Of a stretch of DNA of 62,203 nt, positions 25,059-34,489 are shown one piece after another. Where the stretch lies: the NCBI GenBank assembly GCA_903926565.1, contig CAIYJU010000065.1, forward strand, positions 1 through 62,203, written 5' to 3'. Under the pieces are notes generated by a model. It had not been told where the DNA came from. It did not search any database and saw nothing but the letters and a program-made list of their open reading frames with translations. Every line of letters begins with the position of its first letter. Position 1 is the stretch's first letter. A program made the translations under genes and the position numbers. Origin of the DNA: an uncultured Bacteroidales bacterium (GTDB taxonomy: Bacteria; Bacteroidota; Bacteroidia; Bacteroidales; FEN-979).

Positions 25059-26210
25059 TTAATCAGGCTTTATCCTGAGAATGGCTACGGATCCTTTTTT
25101 AACAATCTCCCCATATTGCCCGGTCAGCTTCAGGATGTAGAAATAGGTGCCGTCGGAGAGTTTCCCTCCATCCCAATCCTCACTTTTATAATCTACCTCG
25201 TTGAATACTTTTTTCCCCCAGCGGTCATACACATAAAGTTCATTACCAAGGTAAGCAACACGAAAGTCCTTCTTATCGTCATCCATCAGCAGGACAGCAA
25301 ACTTCTCATTCACATAATCACCATTCGGGGTAAAGACATTGGGAATGTCAAGTTCGGCCTTTTTAATCGTGAGTACATTGGTAATGGTCGTATCGCAACC
25401 ATTCAAATCTGTGAATTTGAGCTGAATGCTGATCGGGCGATCAGGTTTGATGGTGTCGCTGTACGTATGTGACACCGGGTTCATGTTCGGGATTTTAATG
25501 GAGTCTCCGAAATTCCAGGTCCAGTTGGTAATATATTTTCGCATGGAGTCGGGAAAGGCAACCTGGACTGTAGGGTTTGTGAGATATATCACCGTGTCGG
25601 GCTTGATTTCGAAGGTCACCTTGGGTGATTTCAAATAATCCACCAGGTAGGCGCTGTCAATCGAACATCCAAGTGAATCTGTTGCAGTAAATTTATAGGG
25701 AAGATTTCTTGGACACAGTCCGAACACAATGGTATCCTGCGAAAATCCCGCATGCCATTCATAGATATAACCAAGTTCATTGTTAAACGGCGTCCCACCG
25801 GAAACAAGGGCTTTAAATTGTCCTTTACATTCTGTGAGGCAGCCAAGCGGGTTGTACCGGTACAAGGTGTCGATGTACATCCGGGGCCTCATCTGCAATA
25901 TGGCATCATTGCTGGTATAATTCGTTCCCCCAACCGTAACAATGCAGCGGTATGTCCCGGTGTAACTGCCGTCAACCTGTTTGATGGAATAGATTGAATC
26001 GGTTCCACCAACTATCGCCTGGCCATTCAATCGCCATTGATAGGTGAGCGCTGAAGTTCCGGAACCTTTAATAACAGGGATAAATTTAACACTGTCGCGA
26101 AAACAAACGAGGGTGTCAACAGGCGTCACTGAAACGGTTACCTGGCCAATGCCAATGAGGTTCAGGGATAAAAAAAACAGGATAAGGAGATGTTTCATCA
26201 GAAGTTTCAA
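25059..26210 (-). CDS. Ig/PKD-domain protein with type B type IX secretion sorting domain
   Basis: A secreted protein of 383 residues. An N-terminal signal peptide (LLILFFLSLNLIGIGQ) is followed by an Ig-like domain (CRDSVKFIPVIKGSG..., about 30-110), a second beta domain to about 205, and a PKD-like domain (WNFGDS, SHTYSD). From about residue 290 comes the gliding-motility-associated C-terminal domain: DIPNVFTPNGDYVNEKF, YDRWGKKVF, WDGGKLSDGTYFYIL. That domain is the type B sorting signal, so the protein is exported by the type IX system and attached to the cell surface or released. No enzymatic domain is seen; an adhesin-like role is inferred. Confidence 0.85.
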   Translation of the reverse strand: MKLLMKHLLILFFLSLNLIGIGQVTVSVTPVDTLVCFRDSVKFIPVIKGSGTSALTYQWRLNGQAIVGGTDSIYSIKQVDGSYTGTYRCIVTVGGTNYTSNDAILQMRPRMYIDTLYRYNPLGCLTECKGQFKALVSGGTPFNNELGYIYEWHAGFSQDTIVFGLCPRNLPYKFTATDSLGCSIDSAYLVDYLKSPKVTFEIKPDTVIYLTNPTVQVAFPDSMRKYITNWTWNFGDSIKIPNMNPVSHTYSDTIKPDRPISIQLKFTDLNGCDTTITNVLTIKKAELDIPNVFTPNGDYVNEKFAVLLMDDDKKDFRVAYLGNELYVYDRWGKKVFNEVDYKSEDWDGGKLSDGTYFYILKLTGQYGEIVKKGSVAILRIKPD

Positions 26211-26309
26211 TACTGCCGCAAAAATAAGAATTTCTTTGATTCAGGCTACAGAATAGATAACGTTCCATTGACATCAATTAGTATGGAGCCGACAAAACTC
26301 TGCTGATAA

Positions 26310-26672
26310 TCAATAGAGGTTGTTTGAAATCATGATCAGGGTACATGCGTGAACCACTTCAACACCGGCCGATGTAAGCATTTCAGCGAAGTCCGGCGAT
26401 TCTGTGCCGGGATTGAAAATCACCCGTTTAGGATTTAACCCCAGGATATAATCGTAATAGGCTGTCAGGTTTTTCGGACCTATATAAATGGTGACCGTAT
26501 GAATACCCTCAAATTTCGGAAATGGTTTTTCGATCCTTACGCCACTGACCTCACCTTCACGCAGCCCCACTGCCACCACCGGTATGTGACCATACTTGAG
26601 CTTTCTCACAGCCATGTATGAGAAACGCTCCGGATTCGTGCTGGCGCCAAGTACCAGGGTCTTTTTCTTCAT
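26310..26672 (-). CDS. CoA-binding domain protein (YccU-like)
   Basis: A single-domain protein of 120 residues with the Rossmann-like CoA-binding fold seen in succinyl-CoA ligase alpha subunits: KTLVLGASTNPERFSYMAV at the N-terminus, KRVIFNPGTESPDF, and VEVVHACTLIMI near the end. Homologues of this size bind CoA, but their physiological role is not settled. It appears monocistronic on the minus strand, 99 bp upstream of the type B cargo gene. Confidence 0.85.
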   Translation of the reverse strand: MKKKTLVLGASTNPERFSYMAVRKLKYGHIPVVAVGLREGEVSGVRIEKPFPKFEGIHTVTIYIGPKNLTAYYDYILGLNPKRVIFNPGTESPDFAEMLTSAGVEVVHACTLIMISNNLY

Positions 26673-27276
26673 GTGTTAACAAATTCACAGGAGAAGCAAA
26701 AGTACATAAAAACAGTTAGAATGGGCCTAAAAAATTTGAATGCAGGGTCAACATTACCAATCCTGATACAAATTACTTCGATAAAGAGATTTGCAACGAG
26801 GACTTGACAATATGATCGATTTATTTGCAGGTTCGCAATAAACCCGAACTCTGCGAAAAATCAGAAAATTGTCAAAGAACTGCCGGAGTGGGGTAGAATT
26901 GCTGCTTAAAAACTAACGGAGTATGGTAAAATAAGATGAACTGAATAATAAAACTTCAATTTTGCAGCAATTATGTTTATCCTAACAATGTTATTTGTGA
27001 TATGGCAATGTTTGTTTGCATAGCCTAATTAATAGATACATATAGATTAATGCTAATTCATGCCAAATAACAATTTCATAACAACAGCTATATAAACAAT
27101 ATATTATGTTGGAATGACAATAATATGTTATTCATTTATTATATAAAATATCATTCATATCTGAAATTATATTCTTTATAAATGTGGGAACCTTGAATGC
27201 AGCTATAGTGAAACGTAGGACTTTGTTTACTGATGCTTAAAAAACTTATCAAATACGACAACTAAAACTTTTAATC
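26673..27276. other. 604-bp AT-rich intergenic region
   Basis: Divergent region between the CoA-binding gene (minus) and the giant C25 gene (plus). It is very AT-rich from about 26940 onward. No open frame, tRNA, strong hairpin or consensus TAnnTTTG element close to the ATG at 27277 was found. It presumably holds the promoter and a long leader of the C25 gene. Confidence 0.6.
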
Positions 27277-30200
27277 ATGAAAAAATCAATCTTACTAACT
27301 TTATTGGTACTCGGATTTAAATGCGCCTTTTGTCAGTATTCGGGCAGCATTATAACAAATCAAAATGATATTGTTTATAAGGTTTCCAATAGTTATGATG
27401 TTATCTGGCTGCAGAATTGCGAATTTAATTCCGAATTAGGGGCGCCGCAGATGCCAATCATGTACAAAAAATATGTTATTCCCTATGATGCGACTGTATC
27501 AGGAATTACGATAACGAGTTCAGTGAAAACTGAACTTCAGGGATCATACAATATATACCCTGTTCAGCCACCGGCAATCCCCGATGGCAGGCCTGCTTCT
27601 GACTTTGTAGAACCATTGCCTTCGATTTACCAATCAATGACGCCATATCCCAATATTACCGGGGAGATTAAAGAGGTTAATTTTTTCATGGATTATAAGA
27701 TCGTAACCGTGGCTTTTCACCCGATCGAATATCAGCCGCTGACAAGAAAATTATTTCTTTATACGAATATCGGCTTTACGATCAATTATACCATAACCCC
27801 AACTCCTTACACCTTTTCAAAACAAATATCCTGGTCGCGAAAGCAAGCTGTTCAGGAGTTGGTAGCCAGTTGTGTTGAGAATCCCGGTGATGTTCTAATT
27901 GTTTCAGGCGGAGTGAACAATGTTCCGGATAATGATGCCTCCGGTTTCTTTCCCACTTCTGAACAATACCCGACCAACCTGGGTGTTAAACCCGATTACC
28001 TGATCATCACAACAAATGCCTTTGTAACAAAATTTCAGGATTTTATTTCGTGGAAAAATAAAAAGGGAATCCCTGTAGTTCTTGCTACTTTGGAGGATGA
28101 TATTTTAAAAAAGTATAGTGGTTGTGATTCTGCCCATAAAATCCGTAATTTCATCGCTGATATGAGATTCAAATTTGGACCTGGTTTATTAATCTTACTT
28201 GGAGGTGATATAAATACCATACCAACAAGAATGGCAAGATGCAACGGAATTGAATCGCCGTGCGACCTGTATTACGCTTCTGCCTTTCTGGATGATGTTT
28301 TCAATTGGAATGCCGATGGAGATCAGTTATTCGGTGAGCAGGATGATCTCGTATATGAAACTCCAGACAATTTCATAGGGAGAATCCCCGTCAGGAAAGC
28401 AGCTGATGTTTTAAACTTTGCAAATAAAGTGCTTGAATATGAAAAACTGATGCAAATCGATCCAATTATGCCGATCGACCCGGGCTTCAGAAACCACCTG
28501 CTTGAGCTTATCGGTACCAGTACAGTTCATGAAGGAGACACAGGATGGAAAGATGCTGTGATGGAAAGTATCAACACTCAAATTCCCATCAGTTCCACAA
28601 TGCCATTAACAATGTTAAACGATACTCCTCCACTGATTCCTATTCCAAATATCACTGAAATAGAATTGAATAAAGCCAATGCCATCACCGAATTGAACAA
28701 ACCAGCGGCTACCGGTTATAACATTTGTATCCACTATGATCATTCCGGCCCTGCAACCATGGGAACTTCCTCTCTTTTACACCATGAAAAACTCTTTATT
28801 CCAGATGTTTTGGGATTGACAAATACCCATGCCAACAATATTTTATTATCAATTGGATGTGCTACGAACATGTTCAGCGAAAATTCGATCTCTAAAGCAT
28901 TTTTAAATAACACGCTTGGAGGGAGCCTCGTTTTCATCGGAAAATCTGTTTCGACAGGATATGGCTTAAGTGAAACCGGGAATTTCATTCATCGTGTATT
29001 CTACGATAACTCCACCATTCTCAATCATGCAGCAACCTATTTTGCAACAACCTATCAAAACACATATACAAGGCGACAATTTAACATGCTGGGTGATCCG
29101 GAGCTGCCAATCTGGAAAAACGATCCTCCTGTACCTCCAACTATGACAGCCAATGTTACCTCGCTCGAAACAGGCCCTAATCCCATTATCATTACAATCA
29201 ATGGCCTGCCTGCACAGCAAAATGCCAGATTATGTATTTCGAAACCAGATGAGGTCTATTTTACTGATATATTCACCGGAACAGGCGCTACGGTTAACAG
29301 ATCCATCACAATAAAACCAGAGACAACAGGGGTTGTTGACATTGTTCTGTCAATTAAGAACTACCTGCCTGTTCAGATGCAACTTAAGGTTACTGCAAAT
29401 CCAGAGCCGAATTTGCATTTTATCGAATATGTTATCAATGATACCACCTTCGGAAATAGTAATTCACAACTGGATGCGGGTGAAAAAGCGGGGATCAGGG
29501 TAAGAATTAAAAACAGTGGCAGTATTGCCAGTGGGACAATATACCAGGCGCTGCTTGTCTCCCTGAACAGCAATTGTACAGTAAACCCTGCCTATAGGTT
29601 TTCCGGTTTTCAAAGTGTTCCGCCGGTTAATGCAGACCCGGGGGTGTTGTCGGATCCACTTTACGGTGCAGAGGTTGCAACGAATGTCGATGATCAGGCA
29701 TATGCGAAGTTTAACCTTATTTTACCTGTCCAGAACTATCCTGCATGCACAACAAGTTTCATCATTCCGGTGCATGCGCCAAAAATTAAAGTTCACACGA
29801 TAAGAATTGCTAACACAAGCAATAACAATACTATAATTGAAAAAAATGAGGATGTAGATATCTTTATAACGCTCAGAAATGAAGGCAGCGGACTGATGAA
29901 AGGTGTTCATGGCATGCTTTCCAGTGATTGTAACTATATTTGGCCTGTATATTCTGCCTCTGCCTATCCCGATATCAATGGGTTTGCTCAAGCAGAAAAT
30001 GTTGTCAAATTCACATTCCATGTGAGCGATAATTGGGATTCGATTGCACAACCCCCTCAAAGATTATTGGTAAAACTAAATCTCACAACTGTGCCACAAT
30101 TTGGACCAACCTGGGAATTTCCGGCTATTGATCTGACGCCTCCTGCAAAACCAACAGGGCTTAAATTCACAAGTTCATGGGACAGAATCAAATTATGGTG

Positions 30201-33200
30201 GACCCCGGTTGCAAACGCGAAAGGGTACAACGTTTACAGGAGCAAACTACCGGAAACCGGTTTTGAAAAACAAAATTATGACATCATTGAAGGGATTTCA
30301 TGTTATAATGATCTGGGGTTGCAGCCGAATTCCGTATTTTATTACCTGGTAAGTGCTGTTTCGAAAGATGGCATGGAGGGGCCTCAATCTGATCTGCCGG
30401 CTCTCAAAGCATGGACAACCCTCCCTCTTCATCCGGGGGGATGGCCGATAACCAATATCAATCCTGTATTGGGTTTTTCAACATCCGGTTCGCCAATGAC
30501 AGAAGATATCAACCGGGATGGTAAAAAAGAGGTCTTTTTAAACATTGGAGATGATGAATCCTTCTCAAGTGAGGGAGGGCTCCTGGGTTTTACATCGGAG
30601 GGCGATACCATTAATGGGTATGGAAAAGCGAACGGGGCTGTCAAACCATTTTATCGTTATCAGCATGCTGGGGCATTTTCAACGCCGGCAATTGTGGATA
30701 TTGATAACGATGGTCGTAAAGAGATCATCGTTACTACACGTGAAGGAGGCCCCGGGGGAGATGGTCAAAAAACCATGGTATTCTCAACATCACAAATTGA
30801 TCAGGGAAGCAACCCTCATCTGAAATGGGATTACAATACATCCCGGGATTCCAGGGGGGCCACCGTTGCAAGTATAGATGGTGACGAAAATTATGAGATT
30901 GCTGTTAAAGGAGATTGGAGCTCAAATTTCTATTCGTTGGACAAGACCGGAACAGTTTCTCCCGGTTGGCCTGTTGGTAATTTAAAAAATCTGAATGGAA
31001 ATGGAACGCCTGTACTTGCCGACATAGACCTTGACGGGCAAAAGGAATTCATCATCGGACTCATGACCATTGATAGTGTAGTAAATGAGGCCGGAATATA
31101 TGCCTGGACCAGCACTGGCAACCCTTACACGGGAACCACTGGCCTTTTTTACAGGCCATCCCCACAATTCCCACCGGTTTACAGAATGGATGCTCCGCTG
31201 GCCGTGGCCAATATTAATGAAGATGACGACTACCCTGAAATCATCTGCGTGGCAGCAGATAAGTGTATCAGGCCTTATGGCGAATGGTGCCAGGAGACAT
31301 ATATTCCCGGACGTGTATTCATCCTTGACCATAATGGCGAATGCATTCCAGGGTGGGGATACGAGGACCATATCATTCAGATCACCAATCATCAGATTAA
31401 TGGAGCCTACGGGCTTCCGTCTCCGTCGGTGGCAGATATTAACGGTGATGGTCACCTTGAAATCGTGATCGCCGGTTATCAGCAAATCTATGCCTGGGAT
31501 AATACCGGTACAGCACTACCAAACTTTCCAATAGATGTGACTGGTCTGGATCCGCAATTCATCACCCCGCTATTGGCCGATGTTGACAATGATGATCAAG
31601 TTGACATCATCGTCGCCTCAAGTTCAGACACCAATGAATACAGCGGTATTTTTGCTTTCAAACAATCCGGGGCGCCCGTTATCGGATTCCCATTGCATAT
31701 CGGAAAGGTGTGGGCCACCCCCTGCATCGACGACATTGACAATGACGGCAAGCCTGAACTCATCGCCTCATCGGGTCCCATTATTTATGCATGGGACTGC
31801 GACGGTAAGGCAAATAACATCCTGTGGGGTAAAACCAGGCTGAACACGGCCAATAACGCGGTTTATGACAACAGATGTGATCTGAGTTCAAATCCTGTAA
31901 CGATCCACGACAATCCAATCTGGACCGTTGACCGGTTCGTAGGTGGCGTAATTACGATACCCGCTGGAGAGAGCCTCACCATTAAGTCAAAAATTAACTT
32001 CTCTTCAACCGCTCAGATCATAGTTCAACCCGGAGGCAAATTGTTTGTTGACCATGGGACCCTCACCTCTTCCTGTGTGCAACCATGGGGCGGTATCAAA
32101 GTCAATGGCAACAGCATCCTGCCGCAAACCCCCAATTCCAACCAGGGTTATGTGAGGACCTTCAACAACAGCGTTATTGAAAAGGCCAACCCTGCCATTC
32201 AATCTGAAAATGGCGGCATCATCCTGGCCAGCGATGTGGAATTTAAAAACAATCAGCGGTCGGTGATTTTGACAAATTATCCTTCGTTTAAAAACATTTC
32301 AACGCTCACAAGATGTCACTTTGTGATTGACGACAAAACCATTCTCAGCGGAAATGAGTATTTCATAGGAGCACAGTATATAAACCCGCTGGCCGTTTAT
32401 GGTTGTAGCCTTGAAAACAAGATCCCTTTCAGTGATGTGGACGTAAATTTACGCGGAACAGGCATCATGCTGTCGAACGCAAACCTTGTTATAACGGCCA
32501 CTTCCGCCCAAAACCCCGGCCCCGACCCGCTCGAGGTTAAAACCACGATCAAAGGTTTACACTACGGTATATACAGTCTTGGTTCATTAACCCGGTACAC
32601 CTCATCGATCATGTACACCCATTTCGAGGAAAACCTGCGAGGGCTCTATCAAAGCGGGTACAATGGCATATCGTACAACCTGGTGGCAAAAAACTCCTTC
32701 AAAGTATTACGACCCGAAATCGCCCCCGGCTTAAAAGGCTACGGCATGTACCTGAACTCCTGTTCCGGGTACACCGTTGAGGAGAATGACTTCTATTCGG
32801 AAGGCACCACCCCCGCAGGCACCGGACTCATCATCAACGAATCGGGCTCCGGCGCTAACCAGATCTACAACAACAAATTTCACAACCTCGATCAGGGGTC
32901 GAAACCGCAAGGTCAAAACCGGCTGGGTACTACCAACGGCCTTTGCTATCGCTGCAACGATTTTTATGATAACAACAACGATATATTCATTCTCTCAGAT
33001 AACCCCGGTTTCCTAAACCAGGGAATAGCGACACAACAAGGTGATGACCATAATCCGGCATCAAATACTTTTACATCTGGAAACACCAGCTTTTGGGATA
33101 TTTACAATCTGTGCGATAATATTACATATTATCATCATGAACATGCTAATAATTTTACCATCATACCAGATCCAAAATATAGAGTAACACCATCAGCTGT

Positions 33201-34419
33201 CAGTGATGCATGGTATAATAAAAACCAGTATTGTCCTTCCCATTTCAACGGTGGATTAAGTTCTGATGAATTAAAAACAGAGATGAAAGCTATTAAAACC
33301 AGCGCTGACTCTGTAACACAACTGCTTGATCAGTTGATTGACGGTGGATCAACAGAAGTACTTAACATAGATGTCCAGTTAAGTACTCCGCCGGAAGCCT
33401 TTCAAACTCTTGACCAACTGCTTGGCGAATCTCCCTACCTGTCAGATACTGTGATGAAATCAGCCATAGCCAAAGAAGATGTACTGAATAATGTCATGGT
33501 TCGTGATATTCTTGTCGCCAACCCACAATCTGCCAAAACTATCCAAGTAGTTGAAGCCCTTGAAGAACGTTTTATTCCGATGCCCGACTCCCTGATGGCT
33601 GACATCATGGATGGCGTTAATATCATGGGAGATAAAGAGACCAAGGAAGGAAAGCTACTTTCATTGAACCAGAAATATTCTCAATCATTTGGCAAACTGG
33701 TAAGGTGGTACGAAGAAGAAATGACGGGCGGATCTGCTTATGACAGCGTTGTTGCGCTGTTAAGTAATGAAGAATCTCTTAACGCACGGTACGATTTGGT
33801 GTCTATTCTGTGGCAAAATGGAGAATTTTATCAGGGAGAACAGGTTCTGGATTCCATTCCTTTGCAGTTTGAATTGTCGGAGGCTGAGGCGGCCAACCAT
33901 GCATGTTTTGAATCTCTTTTCGATATCATGGAACAAATCAATACCGATTCGTTGATGTTGCAGTCAATAGATAGTGCGCAAGTTGCGATGTTGGATGAAC
34001 TCTACCAAAACAATTTTGACCTCCCGGGCACTTATGCCCGGAACCTGCTGCAAATGACCGATAATCTTCAATATTCTGAACCGATCCTTGATCCGGATCC
34101 GGGGTTGAAAATGACAAAGATATATTCCCATCGAGGTTCCAGGTTAAATGGAGAACCTTTCTTTTTGAAACTATATCCGAACCCTGCACACCATTATTTT
34201 GTGGTAGAATATTCAATTGGGTCTAATGAAAATCAAAGCTCCGAAGTATATGTCAGTATCAGCGATATGAAGGGCAATACAGTCAGCATGATTCATAAAG
34301 ATAAACCATCGGATAGTTTCATTATACCAATTGGCAACATTCCAACAGGAAGTTATACCGTAAGTCTGAAAACCGATGGAATAAAAAGAGTAACCAGGCA
34401 AATAATTATCGTTAAATGA
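27277..34419 (+). CDS. Giant C25-family (gingipain-like) type IX cargo protein with VCBS propeller and beta-helix
   Basis: 2380 residues. A signal peptide (LLTLLVLGFKCAFCQ) and a propeptide-like beta region come first. Then a peptidase C25 domain (about 240-640) with candidate catalytic H489 in HYDHSG and C528 in LSIGCATN. Beta-sandwich repeats follow, then a fibronectin type III-like domain (about 955-1045), a propeller of FG-GAP/VCBS blades with calcium-type loops such as DINRDGKKEV, DIDNDGRKEI and DINGDGHLEI (about 1050-1490), a parallel beta-helix (about 1530-1960), a helical region with coiled-coil character (about 1990-2280), and a type A sorting domain beginning KLYPNPAHHYFVVEY. It is secreted and anchored by the type IX system and likely proteolytic at the surface. 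Cleavage specificity is unknown. Confidence 0.88.
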   Translation: MKKSILLTLLVLGFKCAFCQYSGSIITNQNDIVYKVSNSYDVIWLQNCEFNSELGAPQMPIMYKKYVIPYDATVSGITITSSVKTELQGSYNIYPVQPPAIPDGRPASDFVEPLPSIYQSMTPYPNITGEIKEVNFFMDYKIVTVAFHPIEYQPLTRKLFLYTNIGFTINYTITPTPYTFSKQISWSRKQAVQELVASCVENPGDVLIVSGGVNNVPDNDASGFFPTSEQYPTNLGVKPDYLIITTNAFVTKFQDFISWKNKKGIPVVLATLEDDILKKYSGCDSAHKIRNFIADMRFKFGPGLLILLGGDINTIPTRMARCNGIESPCDLYYASAFLDDVFNWNADGDQLFGEQDDLVYETPDNFIGRIPVRKAADVLNFANKVLEYEKLMQIDPIMPIDPGFRNHLLELIGTSTVHEGDTGWKDAVMESINTQIPISSTMPLTMLNDTPPLIPIPNITEIELNKANAITELNKPAATGYNICIHYDHSGPATMGTSSLLHHEKLFIPDVLGLTNTHANNILLSIGCATNMFSENSISKAFLNNTLGGSLVFIGKSVSTGYGLSETGNFIHRVFYDNSTILNHAATYFATTYQNTYTRRQFNMLGDPELPIWKNDPPVPPTMTANVTSLETGPNPIIITINGLPAQQNARLCISKPDEVYFTDIFTGTGATVNRSITIKPETTGVVDIVLSIKNYLPVQMQLKVTANPEPNLHFIEYVINDTTFGNSNSQLDAGEKAGIRVRIKNSGSIASGTIYQALLVSLNSNCTVNPAYRFSGFQSVPPVNADPGVLSDPLYGAEVATNVDDQAYAKFNLILPVQNYPACTTSFIIPVHAPKIKVHTIRIANTSNNNTIIEKNEDVDIFITLRNEGSGLMKGVHGMLSSDCNYIWPVYSASAYPDINGFAQAENVVKFTFHVSDNWDSIAQPPQRLLVKLNLTTVPQFGPTWEFPAIDLTPPAKPTGLKFTSSWDRIKLWWTPVANAKGYNVYRSKLPETGFEKQNYDIIEGISCYNDLGLQPNSVFYYLVSAVSKDGMEGPQSDLPALKAWTTLPLHPGGWPITNINPVLGFSTSGSPMTEDINRDGKKEVFLNIGDDESFSSEGGLLGFTSEGDTINGYGKANGAVKPFYRYQHAGAFSTPAIVDIDNDGRKEIIVTTREGGPGGDGQKTMVFSTSQIDQGSNPHLKWDYNTSRDSRGATVASIDGDENYEIAVKGDWSSNFYSLDKTGTVSPGWPVGNLKNLNGNGTPVLADIDLDGQKEFIIGLMTIDSVVNEAGIYAWTSTGNPYTGTTGLFYRPSPQFPPVYRMDAPLAVANINEDDDYPEIICVAADKCIRPYGEWCQETYIPGRVFILDHNGECIPGWGYEDHIIQITNHQINGAYGLPSPSVADINGDGHLEIVIAGYQQIYAWDNTGTALPNFPIDVTGLDPQFITPLLADVDNDDQVDIIVASSSDTNEYSGIFAFKQSGAPVIGFPLHIGKVWATPCIDDIDNDGKPELIASSGPIIYAWDCDGKANNILWGKTRLNTANNAVYDNRCDLSSNPVTIHDNPIWTVDRFVGGVITIPAGESLTIKSKINFSSTAQIIVQPGGKLFVDHGTLTSSCVQPWGGIKVNGNSILPQTPNSNQGYVRTFNNSVIEKANPAIQSENGGIILASDVEFKNNQRSVILTNYPSFKNISTLTRCHFVIDDKTILSGNEYFIGAQYINPLAVYGCSLENKIPFSDVDVNLRGTGIMLSNANLVITATSAQNPGPDPLEVKTTIKGLHYGIYSLGSLTRYTSSIMYTHFEENLRGLYQSGYNGISYNLVAKNSFKVLRPEIAPGLKGYGMYLNSCSGYTVEENDFYSEGTTPAGTGLIINESGSGANQIYNNKFHNLDQGSKPQGQNRLGTTNGLCYRCNDFYDNNNDIFILSDNPGFLNQGIATQQGDDHNPASNTFTSGNTSFWDIYNLCDNITYYHHEHANNFTIIPDPKYRVTPSAVSDAWYNKNQYCPSHFNGGLSSDELKTEMKAIKTSADSVTQLLDQLIDGGSTEVLNIDVQLSTPPEAFQTLDQLLGESPYLSDTVMKSAIAKEDVLNNVMVRDILVANPQSAKTIQVVEALEERFIPMPDSLMADIMDGVNIMGDKETKEGKLLSLNQKYSQSFGKLVRWYEEEMTGGSAYDSVVALLSNEESLNARYDLVSILWQNGEFYQGEQVLDSIPLQFELSEAEAANHACFESLFDIMEQINTDSLMLQSIDSAQVAMLDELYQNNFDLPGTYARNLLQMTDNLQYSEPILDPDPGLKMTKIYSHRGSRLNGEPFFLKLYPNPAHHYFVVEYSIGSNENQSSEVYVSISDMKGNTVSMIHKDKPSDSFIIPIGNIPTGSYTVSLKTDGIKRVTRQIIIVK

Positions 34420-34435
34420 TTTTTTTTATGAATAA

Positions 34436-34479
34436 AATAGTCTGACGGTTGGAATAAACTTTTCAACCGTCAGACTATT
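34436..34479. terminator. Strong hairpin between two type IX cargo genes
   Basis: Perfect 16-bp arms at 34436-34451 and 34464-34479 (core GTCTGACGGTTG) with a 12-nt loop. It follows the C25 stop at 34419 by 16 nt and ends 10 nt before the next ATG at 34490. There is no clean T tract, so it is either an imperfect terminator or a leader structure of the downstream gene. Confidence 0.65.
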
Positions 34480-34489
34480 CGAAATCTTT

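Noticed and set aside
26673..27276. Hidden small RNA or tRNA in the 604-bp gap
   Set aside because: No cloverleaf, strong hairpin with T tract or consensus promoter pair was found; only AT-rich sequence is evident.
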